Shown here: in pieces, positions 7,431-16,565 of the stretch
Layout: each line of letters starts with the position of its first letter
How positions within the stretch are numbered: the stretch's first letter is position 1
Assembly (NCBI GenBank): GCA_023402845.1
Contig: JAEYFP010000052.1
Span: forward strand, 51,572 to 115,571
Direction: 5' to 3'
Length of the DNA stretch: 64,000 bases
Source of the DNA: Bacillota bacterium
Lineage (GTDB): Bacteria; Bacillota; Clostridia; Lachnospirales; Lachnospiraceae
Program-made: the position numbers and the translations under genes
The notes under the pieces: model-generated
What the model was told of the DNA's origin: nothing
Databases searched by the model: none
Seen by the model: only the letters and a program-made list of their open reading frames with translations

Positions 7431-9719
7431 TTACTCCGTACCCTTTAAAGCATCCACCATATCAATTGTTTTAACCTTGCCTGACAGCATTAGATTGACA
7501 CCGATCGAGACAAGAAACGTACCACCAATCGAATAAAAATAAGATGATCCGGAAACGACCGGAATCAAATCCATCGTTTCTGACATCGTACTGCAGATTG
7601 CGAGAAGCAGTCCGTAGCCGATCGGAATACCGGCCAGAATACCGAGCACTGTAAGCCAGATATTCTGCTTTTGTAAGATGCCGCGGATTTTAATTGATTT
7701 AAAGCCGAGAACCTTCAACGTGGCAATTTCCCGCATCTTCTCAACGAAAGACAGCACACCCAGATTATAAAGAACGACGAGGCCCAATATAACAGCTCCT
7801 GTCACCATCATTCCGATCATCACGTTCATTACCTCCATATTTTCCTGAAAGGCTGATTTCATTTCCGCCACATTGAGTACTGCCTGTACCTCATCCTCGT
7901 CGGACAGCGATTGAGGCACGGTTTTATTCGTCCAGACAGATGTCGGAACAAAGGTGTATTCCAATGACTCAAATGTGTCACGCGTCATCGCGATACCCTG
8001 TATGGACGGGTCTCTGTATATTTGTGAAATCCGCGTATATTGCCACTCGTCATCACCGATGATATGCCATTTGATAAAATCTCCCTGTCGGACGTTTAAA
8101 TTCTGCGCCATCTTACGGGTTAAAGCAATCCCATTTGGGGTCAGCGGCACATTGCTAAGCGTTTCATCCTGAAAATGAATATAATTTCCATTATCGACGA
8201 TCGTTACCATTCCGTTTTTACGCGCACTTTCTGACAGGAACTCAACCGCAGACTCCTCTACCATCTGACCGCCGTATTGCCTCGCATAATCAAATGCGGC
8301 CGCATAACCTGCCTCGGAGGACAACATAATTTTATTCTCTCCCGTAAGAATTTCCCCGTACATTTTATCCACCATGCCTTTGACTGCATCGCGGCAGCCA
8401 AACGCACAAAGCATCAGCATTGTACAGCCGGTAACACCAACAATTCCCATGATACTTCTCACCTTATTGCGGAGCACGTCTCTTAAATTCCACTGTGTAG
8501 AGAAATTCAACATCAACCAAAAGCGGCTCTTTTCCAGAGCACTGTGTCTGATTTTCTTCGGCGCCGCAGGCTTTAGCGTTACCGCAGGCGGATCTGCCAG
8601 TTCCTTTCTGCAGGCTAAAAAGCTTACAAACGTCGATATGACAACGGCAACCACAATCGCCAAGGCGGAGGACCCAGAAAATGCACCGCGCAAATCAGGC
8701 ACCTTATAAACCCCCTCAAACATACTGAGAATCAGCTCGGGAAACGTGTAATACCCCACCCAGGCACCTAGCAGACTGCCTAGCAGGCTGATTACAAGCC
8801 CATAGGAAACATAATGTCTCGTAATGACCCATTTAGAAAAGCCAAGTGCCTTCATCGTGCCGATTTGGGTGCGTTGGTTTGATGTGACCCGCGCCATTGT
8901 CGTCACGATACCAAGCAGTGCAATCAAGAGGAATACTGTGGAAAACATGACACCCATCGCTTTGTGCTGGCTGATCTCGGAATCAAATGTCTGGTAGCTC
9001 GTATTCTGTTTTCTGTCCGTGACAACCACATCGTCCCGATCTAACAGCGCTTCCACTTCTTCCTTCATCACCTGCAAATCGATCGTATCCTCCGCATCTA
9101 TCAAAATCTGGTTATAGACCGGATGCGTCTGATCGGGATACTGCGTATCGGCCAGAAAGACAAGCCCGTATTTTGTATAATCCGGATACATCATATCAGT
9201 GTCCGATATGTAATAAACATATTCCGGTGATTCGATAAAGCCGCGTATAATACTCTCCGTCTTCAGTCCCTTAATTTTTACGGAAAGGGTATCACCGATT
9301 TCCAGGTGCTTTGCCTTTGCAAAATCCCCTGTGATCCAAATACCATCCTTGCCCTCTTTGTATGCTTCTCCTTGTGTCAGTACGAGTTTAGAGATGTTAT
9401 TTGAATTCAGAAAACCGATATGCAGATATGGATTTCCTTCAAGTTCCGCCGTTCCATTCAGTAAGAACCGCCGTTCCGCGTTTTGAACACCCTTGACAGA
9501 CAGCACCTTCTTTAAGTCTTCATTCGAAAAATCGGCGCCCTGCACCCACAAATCGGCAAGATTATATTCTTGATAATACGCATTGACCGCCTGCGCAGCG
9601 CCGTAACTTTCCGAGTCCAGCCCAACAAAAATCCACATGCCTACAAATGACATCAGGAAAATGGAAAGGAACTGAGTTTTATTTTGCAGTAAATCTCTCC
9701 ATAATTTTCTTAACAGCAT
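7431..9719 (-). CDS. Large ABC permease with two FtsX domains
   Basis: Membrane part of the second export system, 762 residues. It has an N-terminal membrane segment, an extracellular domain (about 40-255) and a first FtsX block with three segments (about 260-385, containing MARVTSNQRTQIGTMKALGF). A second membrane-anchored half follows from about 415 and ends in another FtsX block (VEKMREIATLKVLGFKS). The ATG at 9719 is preferred, with GAGGTGAG upstream; an in-frame TTG at 9725 is also possible. The ATG overlaps the ATPase stop as TGATG, so translation is coupled. The substrate is unknown. Regulation is probably by the TetR protein at 12.3 kb. Confidence 0.88.
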   Translation of the reverse strand: MLLRKLWRDLLQNKTQFLSIFLMSFVGMWIFVGLDSESYGAAQAVNAYYQEYNLADLWVQGADFSNEDLKKVLSVKGVQNAERRFLLNGTAELEGNPYLHIGFLNSNNISKLVLTQGEAYKEGKDGIWITGDFAKAKHLEIGDTLSVKIKGLKTESIIRGFIESPEYVYYISDTDMMYPDYTKYGLVFLADTQYPDQTHPVYNQILIDAEDTIDLQVMKEEVEALLDRDDVVVTDRKQNTSYQTFDSEISQHKAMGVMFSTVFLLIALLGIVTTMARVTSNQRTQIGTMKALGFSKWVITRHYVSYGLVISLLGSLLGAWVGYYTFPELILSMFEGVYKVPDLRGAFSGSSALAIVVAVVISTFVSFLACRKELADPPAVTLKPAAPKKIRHSALEKSRFWLMLNFSTQWNLRDVLRNKVRSIMGIVGVTGCTMLMLCAFGCRDAVKGMVDKMYGEILTGENKIMLSSEAGYAAAFDYARQYGGQMVEESAVEFLSESARKNGMVTIVDNGNYIHFQDETLSNVPLTPNGIALTRKMAQNLNVRQGDFIKWHIIGDDEWQYTRISQIYRDPSIQGIAMTRDTFESLEYTFVPTSVWTNKTVPQSLSDEDEVQAVLNVAEMKSAFQENMEVMNVMIGMMVTGAVILGLVVLYNLGVLSFVEKMREIATLKVLGFKSIKIRGILQKQNIWLTVLGILAGIPIGYGLLLAICSTMSETMDLIPVVSGSSYFYSIGGTFLVSIGVNLMLSGKVKTIDMVDALKGTE

Positions 9720-10525
9720 CACCAACTCACCTCATCTGCATCTTTCGGATGGGCATTTTTTGTCACTTCCTTAATCGTCCCGTTTTTCACGCGAATAACC
9801 GTATCCGCAATATCCGCAAAAGAACTGTTATGCGTTACCATGATGACCGTCCGCTTTCTTTCCCTGCTCATGCGCTGCAAAAGAGAGAGTACATCCCGTC
9901 CGGTATCCGTATCGAGCGCACCGGTCGGCTCATCACATAACAGAAGCTTTGGATTTTTGGCGACAGCACGTGCAATCGATGTCCGCTGCTGCTCCCCGCC
10001 CGACATCTGGGAGGGAAACTGATGCATATGGTCCTCAAGACCGACAGCCGCAAGTGCCTCCTTCGGATCGAGCGTATTCTTTTCAATATCGCGCATCAAA
10101 GCCACATTTTCATAGGCAGTCAAAGTTGGAATCAGATTATAAAATTGGAATACGACACCAACATTTCCCGCCCGGTATTGTGTTAATTGGTTGTCATTAA
10201 ACGACGTTAAATCCTTGCCGTCAAACCGGATTTCCCCTCCGCTCGCAGAATCCATTCCGCCGAGTAAATTGAGGAGCGTGCTTTTGCCGGCTCCTGAAGG
10301 ACCCAAAATCACAACAAACTCGCCTTCATAAATAGTGAGATTCACATCCTTCAGTGCATAAAAAATTCGGTCACCGCGCTTATATTCCTTTGAAACATTT
10401 TTAAATTCAATCAAAATGCCGCTTCCTGCGTTCTCTTGCGGCAGTTCCTCCAAAGAGACAATTTCGCTCATATCATGAATATCCTTGAGCGGCTTTTCCC
10501 TTTCCGGTCCTTTATGAAATATCAT
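9719..10525 (-). CDS. ABC transporter ATP-binding protein of the second export system
   Basis: Cytoplasmic ATPase, 268 residues. Walker A GPSGAGKST, Q-loop VVFQFYNLI, signature MSGGEQQRTSIARAV, Walker B LLLCDEPTGALDT and the switch histidine in MVTHN are all intact. The first 36 or so residues precede the usual family start (ILIEFKNVSKEYKRG), so translation might begin at an internal methionine (residue 19). The annotated ATG overlaps the HlyD-like stop by four bases (ATGA). Gene order HlyD, ATPase, permease differs from that of the first system. Confidence 0.9.
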   Translation of the reverse strand: MIFHKGPEREKPLKDIHDMSEIVSLEELPQENAGSGILIEFKNVSKEYKRGDRIFYALKDVNLTIYEGEFVVILGPSGAGKSTLLNLLGGMDSASGGEIRFDGKDLTSFNDNQLTQYRAGNVGVVFQFYNLIPTLTAYENVALMRDIEKNTLDPKEALAAVGLEDHMHQFPSQMSGGEQQRTSIARAVAKNPKLLLCDEPTGALDTDTGRDVLSLLQRMSRERKRTVIMVTHNSSFADIADTVIRVKNGTIKEVTKNAHPKDADEVSW

Positions 10526-11967
10526 TTTGACACTGCCTTCCTGCCGATATGCTCATCGGTAACGGCATCTGTAATGACGGTTTCCCCGTCTTTGATTCCA
10601 TCCAAAACCTCGACCGTCTCATCGGAACTGATGCCTGCCGTAAAATATTGCTTTGCCACGACCCCGTCCCTGATGACATAGCAATAATCACCGTCATCAT
10701 CCACATAACGGCCTTCCGCCGGAATTGTCAGCACCTGATCCTTCTCCTGCGTATAAATTGTCACATCCGCCTCCAGCCCCAGATATACATTTTCATCCGG
10801 ATGATCAATGTGAACGACAACGGTAACCTTTGCCTTGTCAGATGTTACTCCCTGTGCAAAACGCTTGATTTCACTGACGCTTCCGTCGTATTCACTTCCG
10901 GCAATCGTAATTAACGCACGCTGCCCTTCTTTTATTTTCCCGATATCGTATTTAGATACCTGTGTATCAACCTTCAGCGCTTCGCTGCTTTCGATCGTAA
11001 GAAGCGGCGTCCCCTTTGTGACATTGGCCCCCTGCTTTACTGGCAGCATTGTTACGATACCGGCAAACTCAGCGTTCACCCCGGTTTGAGCCTTGAGCAG
11101 ATTTCCCTGTGCCGTATTCGCGCCAAGCTCCGTCAGTTCATGTGCCGTTTCCAGCTGGTTCTTCTGATGGCCATTTAAGATCTGATTTTCATACGTATTC
11201 TTTTCGGTCGTCGCCTGTGTCCAGTTCCTTGTAATATCCTCCATCAAGTTTGAATCTGCCGTATAATCTGCATATTCCTCCGGAGTCATCTCACCGCTTG
11301 GCAGATTCGCAAGATCCTTTTGAAGTGATGCGATTTCTATATTCAGATCCCCAACCTGCGAAGCGAGATCTTTATACTGCTGGGAAGTCTTATCCTCGAC
11401 TCCATTCATTTCCTTGGTCTTTTCTGCGGCAGAGTTCTGTTTTCCCGCAATCCGCTGATTAATACCATCTGCAATGCAGTTAATATCCCAGCCTTCCTGA
11501 TACTGATCTTGAGAAAGCCCATTGGAGTCAGCTCTCGCTGCCGCATATAAATACTGGTAAATCATCTCATCGATGGCTGCCTGATCATATTTGGCTTGAT
11601 TTTCATTGCTTTGCTGCACCTGTCCCTTGACGCTGCTCTCGCTCGACTCGGCAGTCAGCACTGCTTCCTCCACCGCATCCTCCAGATCAGCGGTATCATA
11701 AGCAAGTAATTGATCTCCGCTGTTTACACCGTCTCCCACAGACAGCGTCAGCCTGCTGATCGGTGCCGTAACTTCTGCATAATAGGTCGTCTCCTGCTCC
11801 CCATGCACATCACCGGTCACCTCCACCTCTTCCGCTACGGAAGTATAGGCGGCCTTTGCAGCCATATAGGATGTCGGTTTTCCCGCAAATGCTGTAAAAA
11901 ATACGGCTCCTCCGACTAAAACGACTCCGGCTCCTATTCCGGTCACTGCCATCTTCATTCTCATCAT
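10522..11967 (-). CDS. HlyD-family membrane fusion protein of the second export system
   Basis: Adaptor protein, 481 residues, with one N-terminal membrane segment (about 6-30, GIGAGVVLVGGAVFFTAFAG). A lipoyl-like half (LSVGDGVNSGDQLLAYDTADL), a helical hairpin rich in Q, E and A (about 100-270), the second lipoyl half (NAEFAGIVTMLPVKQGANV) and a beta-barrel region follow. Two adjacent ATG codons (11967 and 11964) follow GGAGGG; the second has better spacing. It is first in its operon, behind a TTGACA/TAAAAT promoter flanked by TetR-type operators. It is homologous in layout to the protein at 3649-5433 but lacks the cytoplasmic head and acidic tail. Confidence 0.88.
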   Translation of the reverse strand: MMRMKMAVTGIGAGVVLVGGAVFFTAFAGKPTSYMAAKAAYTSVAEEVEVTGDVHGEQETTYYAEVTAPISRLTLSVGDGVNSGDQLLAYDTADLEDAVEEAVLTAESSESSVKGQVQQSNENQAKYDQAAIDEMIYQYLYAAARADSNGLSQDQYQEGWDINCIADGINQRIAGKQNSAAEKTKEMNGVEDKTSQQYKDLASQVGDLNIEIASLQKDLANLPSGEMTPEEYADYTADSNLMEDITRNWTQATTEKNTYENQILNGHQKNQLETAHELTELGANTAQGNLLKAQTGVNAEFAGIVTMLPVKQGANVTKGTPLLTIESSEALKVDTQVSKYDIGKIKEGQRALITIAGSEYDGSVSEIKRFAQGVTSDKAKVTVVVHIDHPDENVYLGLEADVTIYTQEKDQVLTIPAEGRYVDDDGDYCYVIRDGVVAKQYFTAGISSDETVEVLDGIKDGETVITDAVTDEHIGRKAVSK

Positions 11968-12021
11968 TTCCCTCCGTCATAACTCGTTTTCTCTATTTTT
12001 GATTTCATTACTCGCTCGTTT

Positions 12022-12045
12022 AAATATGAAACCCCTTTCATATTT
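12022..12045. promoter_or_regulatory. Operator 1 for the divergent TetR regulator
   Basis: Perfect 10-bp inverted repeat: AAATATGAAA (12022-12031), four C, then its complement (12036-12045). It lies just downstream of the -10 of the HlyD operon promoter, where a bound repressor would block transcription. Confidence 0.75.
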
Positions 12046-12054
12046 CACTTTTTT

Positions 12055-12082
12055 ATTTTAGCATTACCAACCTATTTGTCAA
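12055..12082 (-). promoter_or_regulatory. Promoter of the second export operon
   Basis: On the minus strand, TTGACA (12077-12082), 16-base spacer, TAAAAT (12055-12060). Operators lie on both sides: 12081-12109 touches the -35, and 12022-12045 lies past the -10. Confidence 0.75.
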
Positions 12083-12109
12083 TATGAAACATGAAATTTT
12101 TTTCATATT
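12081..12109. promoter_or_regulatory. Operator 2 for the divergent TetR regulator
   Basis: AATATGAAA at 12081-12089 is inverted at 12101-12109. A second ATGAAA at 12091-12096 pairs with TTTCAT at 12101-12106 at the same four-base spacing as in operator 1. The core half-site ATGAAA thus recurs across the intergenic region. Confidence 0.7.
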
Positions 12110-12113
12110 TTGA

Positions 12114-12142
12114 TTGACTTTTGAAGCCGGCAAGATTAAACT
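12114..12142 (+). promoter_or_regulatory. Probable tetR promoter
   Basis: TTGACT (12114-12119), 17 bases, TAAACT (12137-12142). The -35 abuts operator 2, which suits autoregulation. The -10 is weak and no other pair was better. Confidence 0.4.
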
Positions 12143-12294
12143 GAAAGGGTCAATTGTTAACCAGCATACCTTCTCAGTATATCCGATCATATTTTTACAA
12201 ACATGTGCAATCTGTCATTATTTTCATTTTTATCGAATTACATTTGTCATTGATTTATTATCAACATTGTATTTATTTTATGGAGCGAAACGTG

Positions 12295-12924
12295 ATGGAA
12301 GAAAAGCAGATCCGCACACCGCAACAGCAGCGTGCGATAGAAAAAAAAGAAAGAATCGTGGACGCCGGATTAAAATTGTTCTGTGAAAAAGGCTATTATA
12401 ATACAAATACGGCAGAAATCGCCAAACGAGCCGGCGTATCAACCGGCATCGTCTACAGCTATTTCAAAAATAAAAATGATATCTTGACGGCAGTCATTGA
12501 CGTGTTTTCAAAAAAACTTCAGCTTTCCATCCGTTCGGCTCTGGAAGGATTTGATTTCAACAGTTTGACAAAACCCGAGATTTCTGAAGAAACTCTGAGA
12601 CTCCTCATTAAAAAAATAATTGAATATTCAGTTCAGACGCATTTGCAGCTCAAACATATACACCAAGAGTTAAGCGTCTTGGAGAACGATCCGCACGTGG
12701 CAAAATTTCTGATGGAATTTGAACTGGAAACCTCCAATTTAATTAAAAATATTTTTGAAAAAGCCGGAGTACTGCTCAAAAATCCAGACGAAAAAATACA
12801 TTTAATTTTTCATATCATCGAAGACTACTGCCATGAAGCCGTTTTCCACCAACATACCTTCATTGACTATGACGTCTATCTGGAGGAATCGATTTGTACA
12901 ATTATTTTTCTGATCAAGGCTTAA
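12295..12924 (+). CDS. TetR/AcrR-family transcriptional regulator
   Basis: DNA-binding repressor of 209 residues. The N-terminal helix-turn-helix is clear: KKERIVDAGLKLFCEKGYYN, then TAEIAKRAGVSTGIVYSYFK. A ligand-binding all-helical domain follows. I choose the ATG at 12295 (MEEKQIRTPQ) because GGAG at 12282-12285 is nine bases upstream. Longer readings from 12154 or 12280 add hydrophobic residues that do not fit the family. It is divergent from the HlyD/ABC/FtsX operon, with two palindromes between, so it most likely represses that operon and itself and is released by a transported compound. Confidence 0.9.
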   Translation: MEEKQIRTPQQQRAIEKKERIVDAGLKLFCEKGYYNTNTAEIAKRAGVSTGIVYSYFKNKNDILTAVIDVFSKKLQLSIRSALEGFDFNSLTKPEISEETLRLLIKKIIEYSVQTHLQLKHIHQELSVLENDPHVAKFLMEFELETSNLIKNIFEKAGVLLKNPDEKIHLIFHIIEDYCHEAVFHQHTFIDYDVYLEESICTIIFLIKA

Positions 12925-12933
12925 AGAGCATCT

Positions 12934-13116
12934 TTATAGCAGATACGTCGGCAGGTCACATTTAATTTTAGAAATCGCTTCAAATTTCTTCTCATGAATG
13001 TCATCGCTGCCGGAGATGACGGAGACTGCCGCCACAAAATTTTCAGAGACTTCTTGTGTCTCTTCCCCTTCCGTTGCTTTTGCTGCCCTTGTCAGACTTC
13101 CTTTTCCTACTGGCAT
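12934..13116 (-). CDS. Small partner protein of the ParA-like ATPase, 60 residues
   Basis: No known family recognised. The ATG at 13116 has a full AAAGGAGG inside the end of the ParA gene and overlaps that gene by 10 bases, so it is clearly translated with it. The N-terminus is basic (MPVGKGSLTRAAKATEGEE), the middle is small-residue rich (FVAAVSVISGSDD), and the end (FEAISKIKCDLPTYLL) looks like a conserved short helix with a hydrophobic tail. ParA-type ATPases are usually stimulated by a partner with a basic N-terminal segment, so this could be the activator or cargo adaptor. That role is inference. Confidence 0.7.
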   Translation of the reverse strand: MPVGKGSLTRAAKATEGEETQEVSENFVAAVSVISGSDDIHEKKFEAISKIKCDLPTYLL

Positions 13117-13907
13117 GTTTTTTCTACCTCCTTTACCAAGCTCTCATATTCTTTTGCGCTTCGTGCGCTTTTTTTATATTCCACAACCGGCTTGCTGTTA
13201 TCCTGTGCCCATTCCACACTGCTGTCCACATGAATCACACTCCGGAATACATGGATATCCGGCAAATCCTTTAATGTTTCCATCGTCTGCCTGTAATAGT
13301 TCTTGCGCTCGTCAACCTTCGTAATCAAAACTCCCAACAGGGACAGCTGGGGTGCCAGCTCCTTTGTCATATTCACAAAATCAAACATGTTGGCAAGACC
13401 GAACAAGCCCCATGGGCTTGCCTCCACCGGAATGATAAGATAATCGGACGCGCAAAGAAGATTCATGACCCATCCTCCGAGCGTCGGCGGCGCATCCAGC
13501 AGAATATAGTCATAGACGCCGGATTCCCTGACACCCCGCAGCATTTTTTTCAAAATAAATTCTCTCTGCCATTTGGTGAACAACTCATATTCAATTGAAC
13601 TCATCAGCGTCGAGGACGGTATCAGATCCAAATTTGCATAATTGGTGGGAATGATATAGTCCTTTAAATCCTTCTGCTCCTTCACTGCCGCATACAGGTT
13701 CCGGTCGCTCTTTGCAAACTCCAATACCTTGTCTTCGTCAAAAAAGGACAGGGAAAGGTTCAATTGCATATCTCCGTCGATCAAAAGCACCCTTTTCCCA
13801 TCTCTTGCAAACCCCGCTCCCACATTGGAGCAGGAAGTAGATTTCCCGCTGCCGCCTTTATTATTCGCAAAACAGATAATCTTCGTCCTCTTCTTCCCTT
13901 GCCTCAT
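13107..13907 (-). CDS. ParA/Soj-family ATPase, orphan
   Basis: Cytoplasmic positioning ATPase, 266 residues. It has the deviant Walker A KGGSGKST (about 17-24) with the signature lysine, Walker A' LLIDGDMQLN and Walker B YDYILLDAPPTLGG. RBS AAAGGAG precedes the ATG. There is no parB gene beside it, nor rRNA-methylase or replication genes, so this is not the chromosomal parAB locus. The overlapping 60-residue gene is the only partner. Family members of this kind position plasmids, chemoreceptor arrays, microcompartments or other cargo. It might be of plasmid or mobile-element origin, but nothing mobile is adjacent. Confidence 0.88.
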   Translation of the reverse strand: MRQGKKRTKIICFANNKGGSGKSTSCSNVGAGFARDGKRVLLIDGDMQLNLSLSFFDEDKVLEFAKSDRNLYAAVKEQKDLKDYIIPTNYANLDLIPSSTLMSSIEYELFTKWQREFILKKMLRGVRESGVYDYILLDAPPTLGGWVMNLLCASDYLIIPVEASPWGLFGLANMFDFVNMTKELAPQLSLLGVLITKVDERKNYYRQTMETLKDLPDIHVFRSVIHVDSSVEWAQDNSKPVVEYKKSARSAKEYESLVKEVEKTCQ

Positions 13908-14003
13908 CGCATATCTCCTTTATCCTGTTTCCGCATTCTTACTTGTTATCCGTTTATTTTTATCCGTGATCGTCCTTTACTTTTCATTATATGAAATAAC
14001 GCC

Positions 14004-14025
14004 GCAAAATTCAACGGAATTTTGC
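14004..14025. terminator. Hairpin downstream of metE
   Basis: Perfect 9-bp stem GCAAAATTC with loop AACG. It lacks a clear T run, so it is a secondary terminator at best. Confidence 0.4.
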
Positions 14026-14060
14026 AGCATTATTGAAAAGGGCGGCTATGACGTTATTGT

Positions 14061-14098
14061 TTACACAGCAACTTAACATTTACTGTTAAGCTGTGTAA
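14061..14098 (-). terminator. Probable metE terminator hairpin
   Basis: TTACACAG plus CTTAAC pair with GTTAAG plus CTGTGTAA, giving 14 bp with a three-base bulge. It begins nine bases after the metE stop on the minus strand. Confidence 0.55.
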
Positions 14099-14107
14099 GA
14101 ACGCGAT

Positions 14108-16405
14108 TCAAAAGATGCTTTCTGCTTCGCGGAGCGGGCGTTCACTTCTCACCCGCTTGGCCGCCTCGACTAAGTTCTTAAGGCTCGCCGTAGTTTCGGC
14201 AACTCCTCTTGTCTTTAAGCCGCAGTCAGGATTGATCCACAACTTTTCAGAATCAATTTTTACAAGCATTTCATCAAGCGCCGCTTTTATTTCCTCTACT
14301 GACGGCACTCTCGGCGAATGGATATCATATACACCCGGGCCAACCTCGGTTTTGAAATGATTTTCTTTCAGCGAATCAAGTATCAGCAAATCAGAGCGTG
14401 ATGCCTCAAAGGTTATGACATCGGCATCCATACTGTCGATAGCAGGTATAATATCGGTAAACTCACTATAGCACATATGTGTATGAATTTGGGTATCAGC
14501 TTTCACTCCGCTGTGGACAAGACGAAAGGCCGGGATGGCCCAGTCAAGATATTCCCCGTACCAATCGGATTTGCGCAGGGGAAGCTTTTCACGAAGCGCC
14601 GCTTCATCTACCTGAATCACTTTGATTCCATTTTCTTCCAGATCAAGTACTTCATCACGGATCGCAAGCGCAATCTGATAAGCACTCTCCTTCAAAGAGA
14701 TATCTTCACGCGGAAAGGACCAATTAAGGATCGTTACCGGGCCTGTCAGCATTCCCTTCACCGGCTTTTTCGTAAGGCTCTGCGCATAGACTGACCACGC
14801 TACCGTCATGGGCTCATTACGGGAAATATCCCCCCAGATAATCGGCGGTTTTACACAACGTGTGCCATAGGATTGAACCCACGCTTTTTCTGTGAACAAG
14901 TAACCGTTCAATTGCTCTCCGAAATATTCGACCATATCATTTCTTTCAAACTCACCGTGAACAAGCACATCTAAACCGATATCCTCCTGCAATGCAATAC
15001 ATGCGGCAATTTTCCCCCGATTGAATTCCACATACTGTTCCTTGCCGATCTCGCCTTTTTTAAATGCAGTGCGGTTTGATTTCACATCTGCCGTCTGCGG
15101 AAATGATCCGATCGTTGTCGTCGGAAATAAAGGCAGGCCGAATTCTTTTTTCTGAATAACTTCTCTTTCTGCAAACACGGGCAGCCTTGTGAAATCACTT
15201 CCGTCAATTTCTGAGGTTCTGACCCGAACAGCTTTATCATAACAATCCGTTCTTTTCTCAAAAAGTTGATTATTTTCTTTCAGTACTTCTGTAACAGAAT
15301 CCTCCGCAGTATTTGCAAGCGTTTTCAATTCGTCAAGCTCTGCTAATTTCTCTTCCGCAAAAGCAAACTGTTTTTTCTGATCATTTGAAAGATTTGTTTC
15401 ATTCTTCAGCGTATACGGAACATGAAGCAGGGAACAGGAGGAACTGATCACGGTGTGAATCCCTTTTTGTTTCAGCCTTTTTAAAAGCGAAAGGGTCCTT
15501 TAGTAGTTGTTTCTCCAGATGTTTTTACCATTTACCACACCCGCAAACAGCAGTTTATCACCAGGGAAGCCCGACGCATTTATTAAATCCAATGTTTTTT
15601 TTCCCTCGATAAAGTCGAGACCGATTCCGTCAAAGCCAAGAGACACAATTATTTTATAGACGTCGCGAACATCTCCGAAATAAGTTTGAAGCAGCACCTT
15701 CCCGCCGCATTTCGCCGAAAGAATATTATGATATAGTTTCTCAAATAACGTGATGTCCTCTTTCGTCAGATCCCTGACAAGATATGGTTCGTCAAACTGT
15801 ATCCATTCTACGCCTATTTCATGAAATCCGGAAAGTAATTCAGCGTATGCCCGGGAAATCGCATCTATGTAATCATTCGCTGTTTTTGTGCCTGTATAGC
15901 GCAGAAGTTTTAGAAGTGTAAAAGCACCTGTTACAGCAGGCTTTGTCCGTATCGAAAGCTTTCCGGCCTCTTTATATTCGTCGAAGGGCTTTGTGCCAAC
16001 CAGCCTGACATCGGTGTTATCATCAATTTCAGGAACCATATAATGATAGTTTGTATGAAACCATTTTTTCATTGCCAAAGCCTTTACATCACCTGCTGGG
16101 CCCTGATAACCTCTTGCCATGGCAAAATAGGTATCAAGCAGAGGCAGGTTCAAATCAGAATATCGTTTCGGAATAATGTTAAACAGGACGGCAGTATCAA
16201 GTATATTGTCATAAAATGAGAAATCATTTGAAGGGATGAAATCTAAACCGCTTTCCTTTTGAATCAGCCATTGAGTTTTCCTGATCCTTTTTGCCGTGTT
16301 TTGTAATTCATCAGCAGAAATTTCTTTTTTAAAATATTGTTCAGTTGCAAATTTTAATTCTCTTAGTGAACCTACTCTTGGATAGCCGATAATTGATGTT
16401 TGCAT
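14108..16405 (-). pseudogene. metE: Cobalamin-independent methionine synthase interrupted by an in-frame TAA
   Basis: MetE moves a methyl group from 5-methyltetrahydropteroyltriglutamate to homocysteine. The reading frame from ATG 16405 (MQTSIIGYPRVGSLRELKFA; RBS AGGGAG) would give about 765 residues, the normal length. At 15500-15502 the minus-strand codon is TAA, between NIWRNNY and RTLSLLKRLK, in the linker between the two barrels. Reading continues in the same frame on both sides, so the lesion is one substitution, probably from a sense codon such as GAA. The zinc ligands are preserved downstream (HTHMCYSEF and DCGLKTR). A GTG at 15451 could restart the second half, but half a MetE is not expected to work. 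TAA is not decoded as selenocysteine or pyrrolysine. Confidence 0.88.
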
Positions 16406-16454
16406 AGATAAATCTCCCTGTGATTTGTAATCCGATCTTAGTTCGGTATGTTTT

Positions 16455-16483
16455 ATTATACGGTTATAAAAAAGTATTGTAAA
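16455..16483 (-). promoter_or_regulatory. metE promoter
   Basis: Minus-strand TTTACA (16478-16483), 17 bases, TATAAT (16455-16460). The leader to ATG 16405 is only about 45 bases, which leaves no room for a T-box or SAM riboswitch. Confidence 0.7.
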
Positions 16484-16490
16484 ATACATA

Positions 16491-16537
16491 AAAGCATCGC
16501 TTTGCTATAGTTTCAAACTATAGCAAAGCGATGCTTT
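16491..16537. terminator. Strong terminator after the aldo-keto reductase gene
   Basis: Near-perfect hairpin: 16491-16513 is complementary to 16515-16537 (20 or more paired bases), flanked by AT-rich sequence on both sides. It separates the reductase operon from the metE promoter. Confidence 0.9.
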
Positions 16538-16565
16538 ATTTCAAAATCTGTTATAACAATTTTGA

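Noticed and set aside
14108..15451. Stand-alone short MetE-like gene from GTG 15451
   Set aside because: The frame continues upstream through a single TAA into a normal MetE N-terminus, and the GTG has no good ribosome binding site. It is the second half of a broken gene.
15500..15502. Programmed readthrough or a non-standard amino acid at the metE stop
   Set aside because: The codon is TAA; selenocysteine uses TGA and pyrrolysine TAG. No structure or readthrough context was seen.
16406..16490. T-box or SAM riboswitch upstream of metE
   Set aside because: The predicted leader is about 45 bases, too short, and the hairpin at 16491-16537 lies upstream of the promoter as the terminator of the previous gene.
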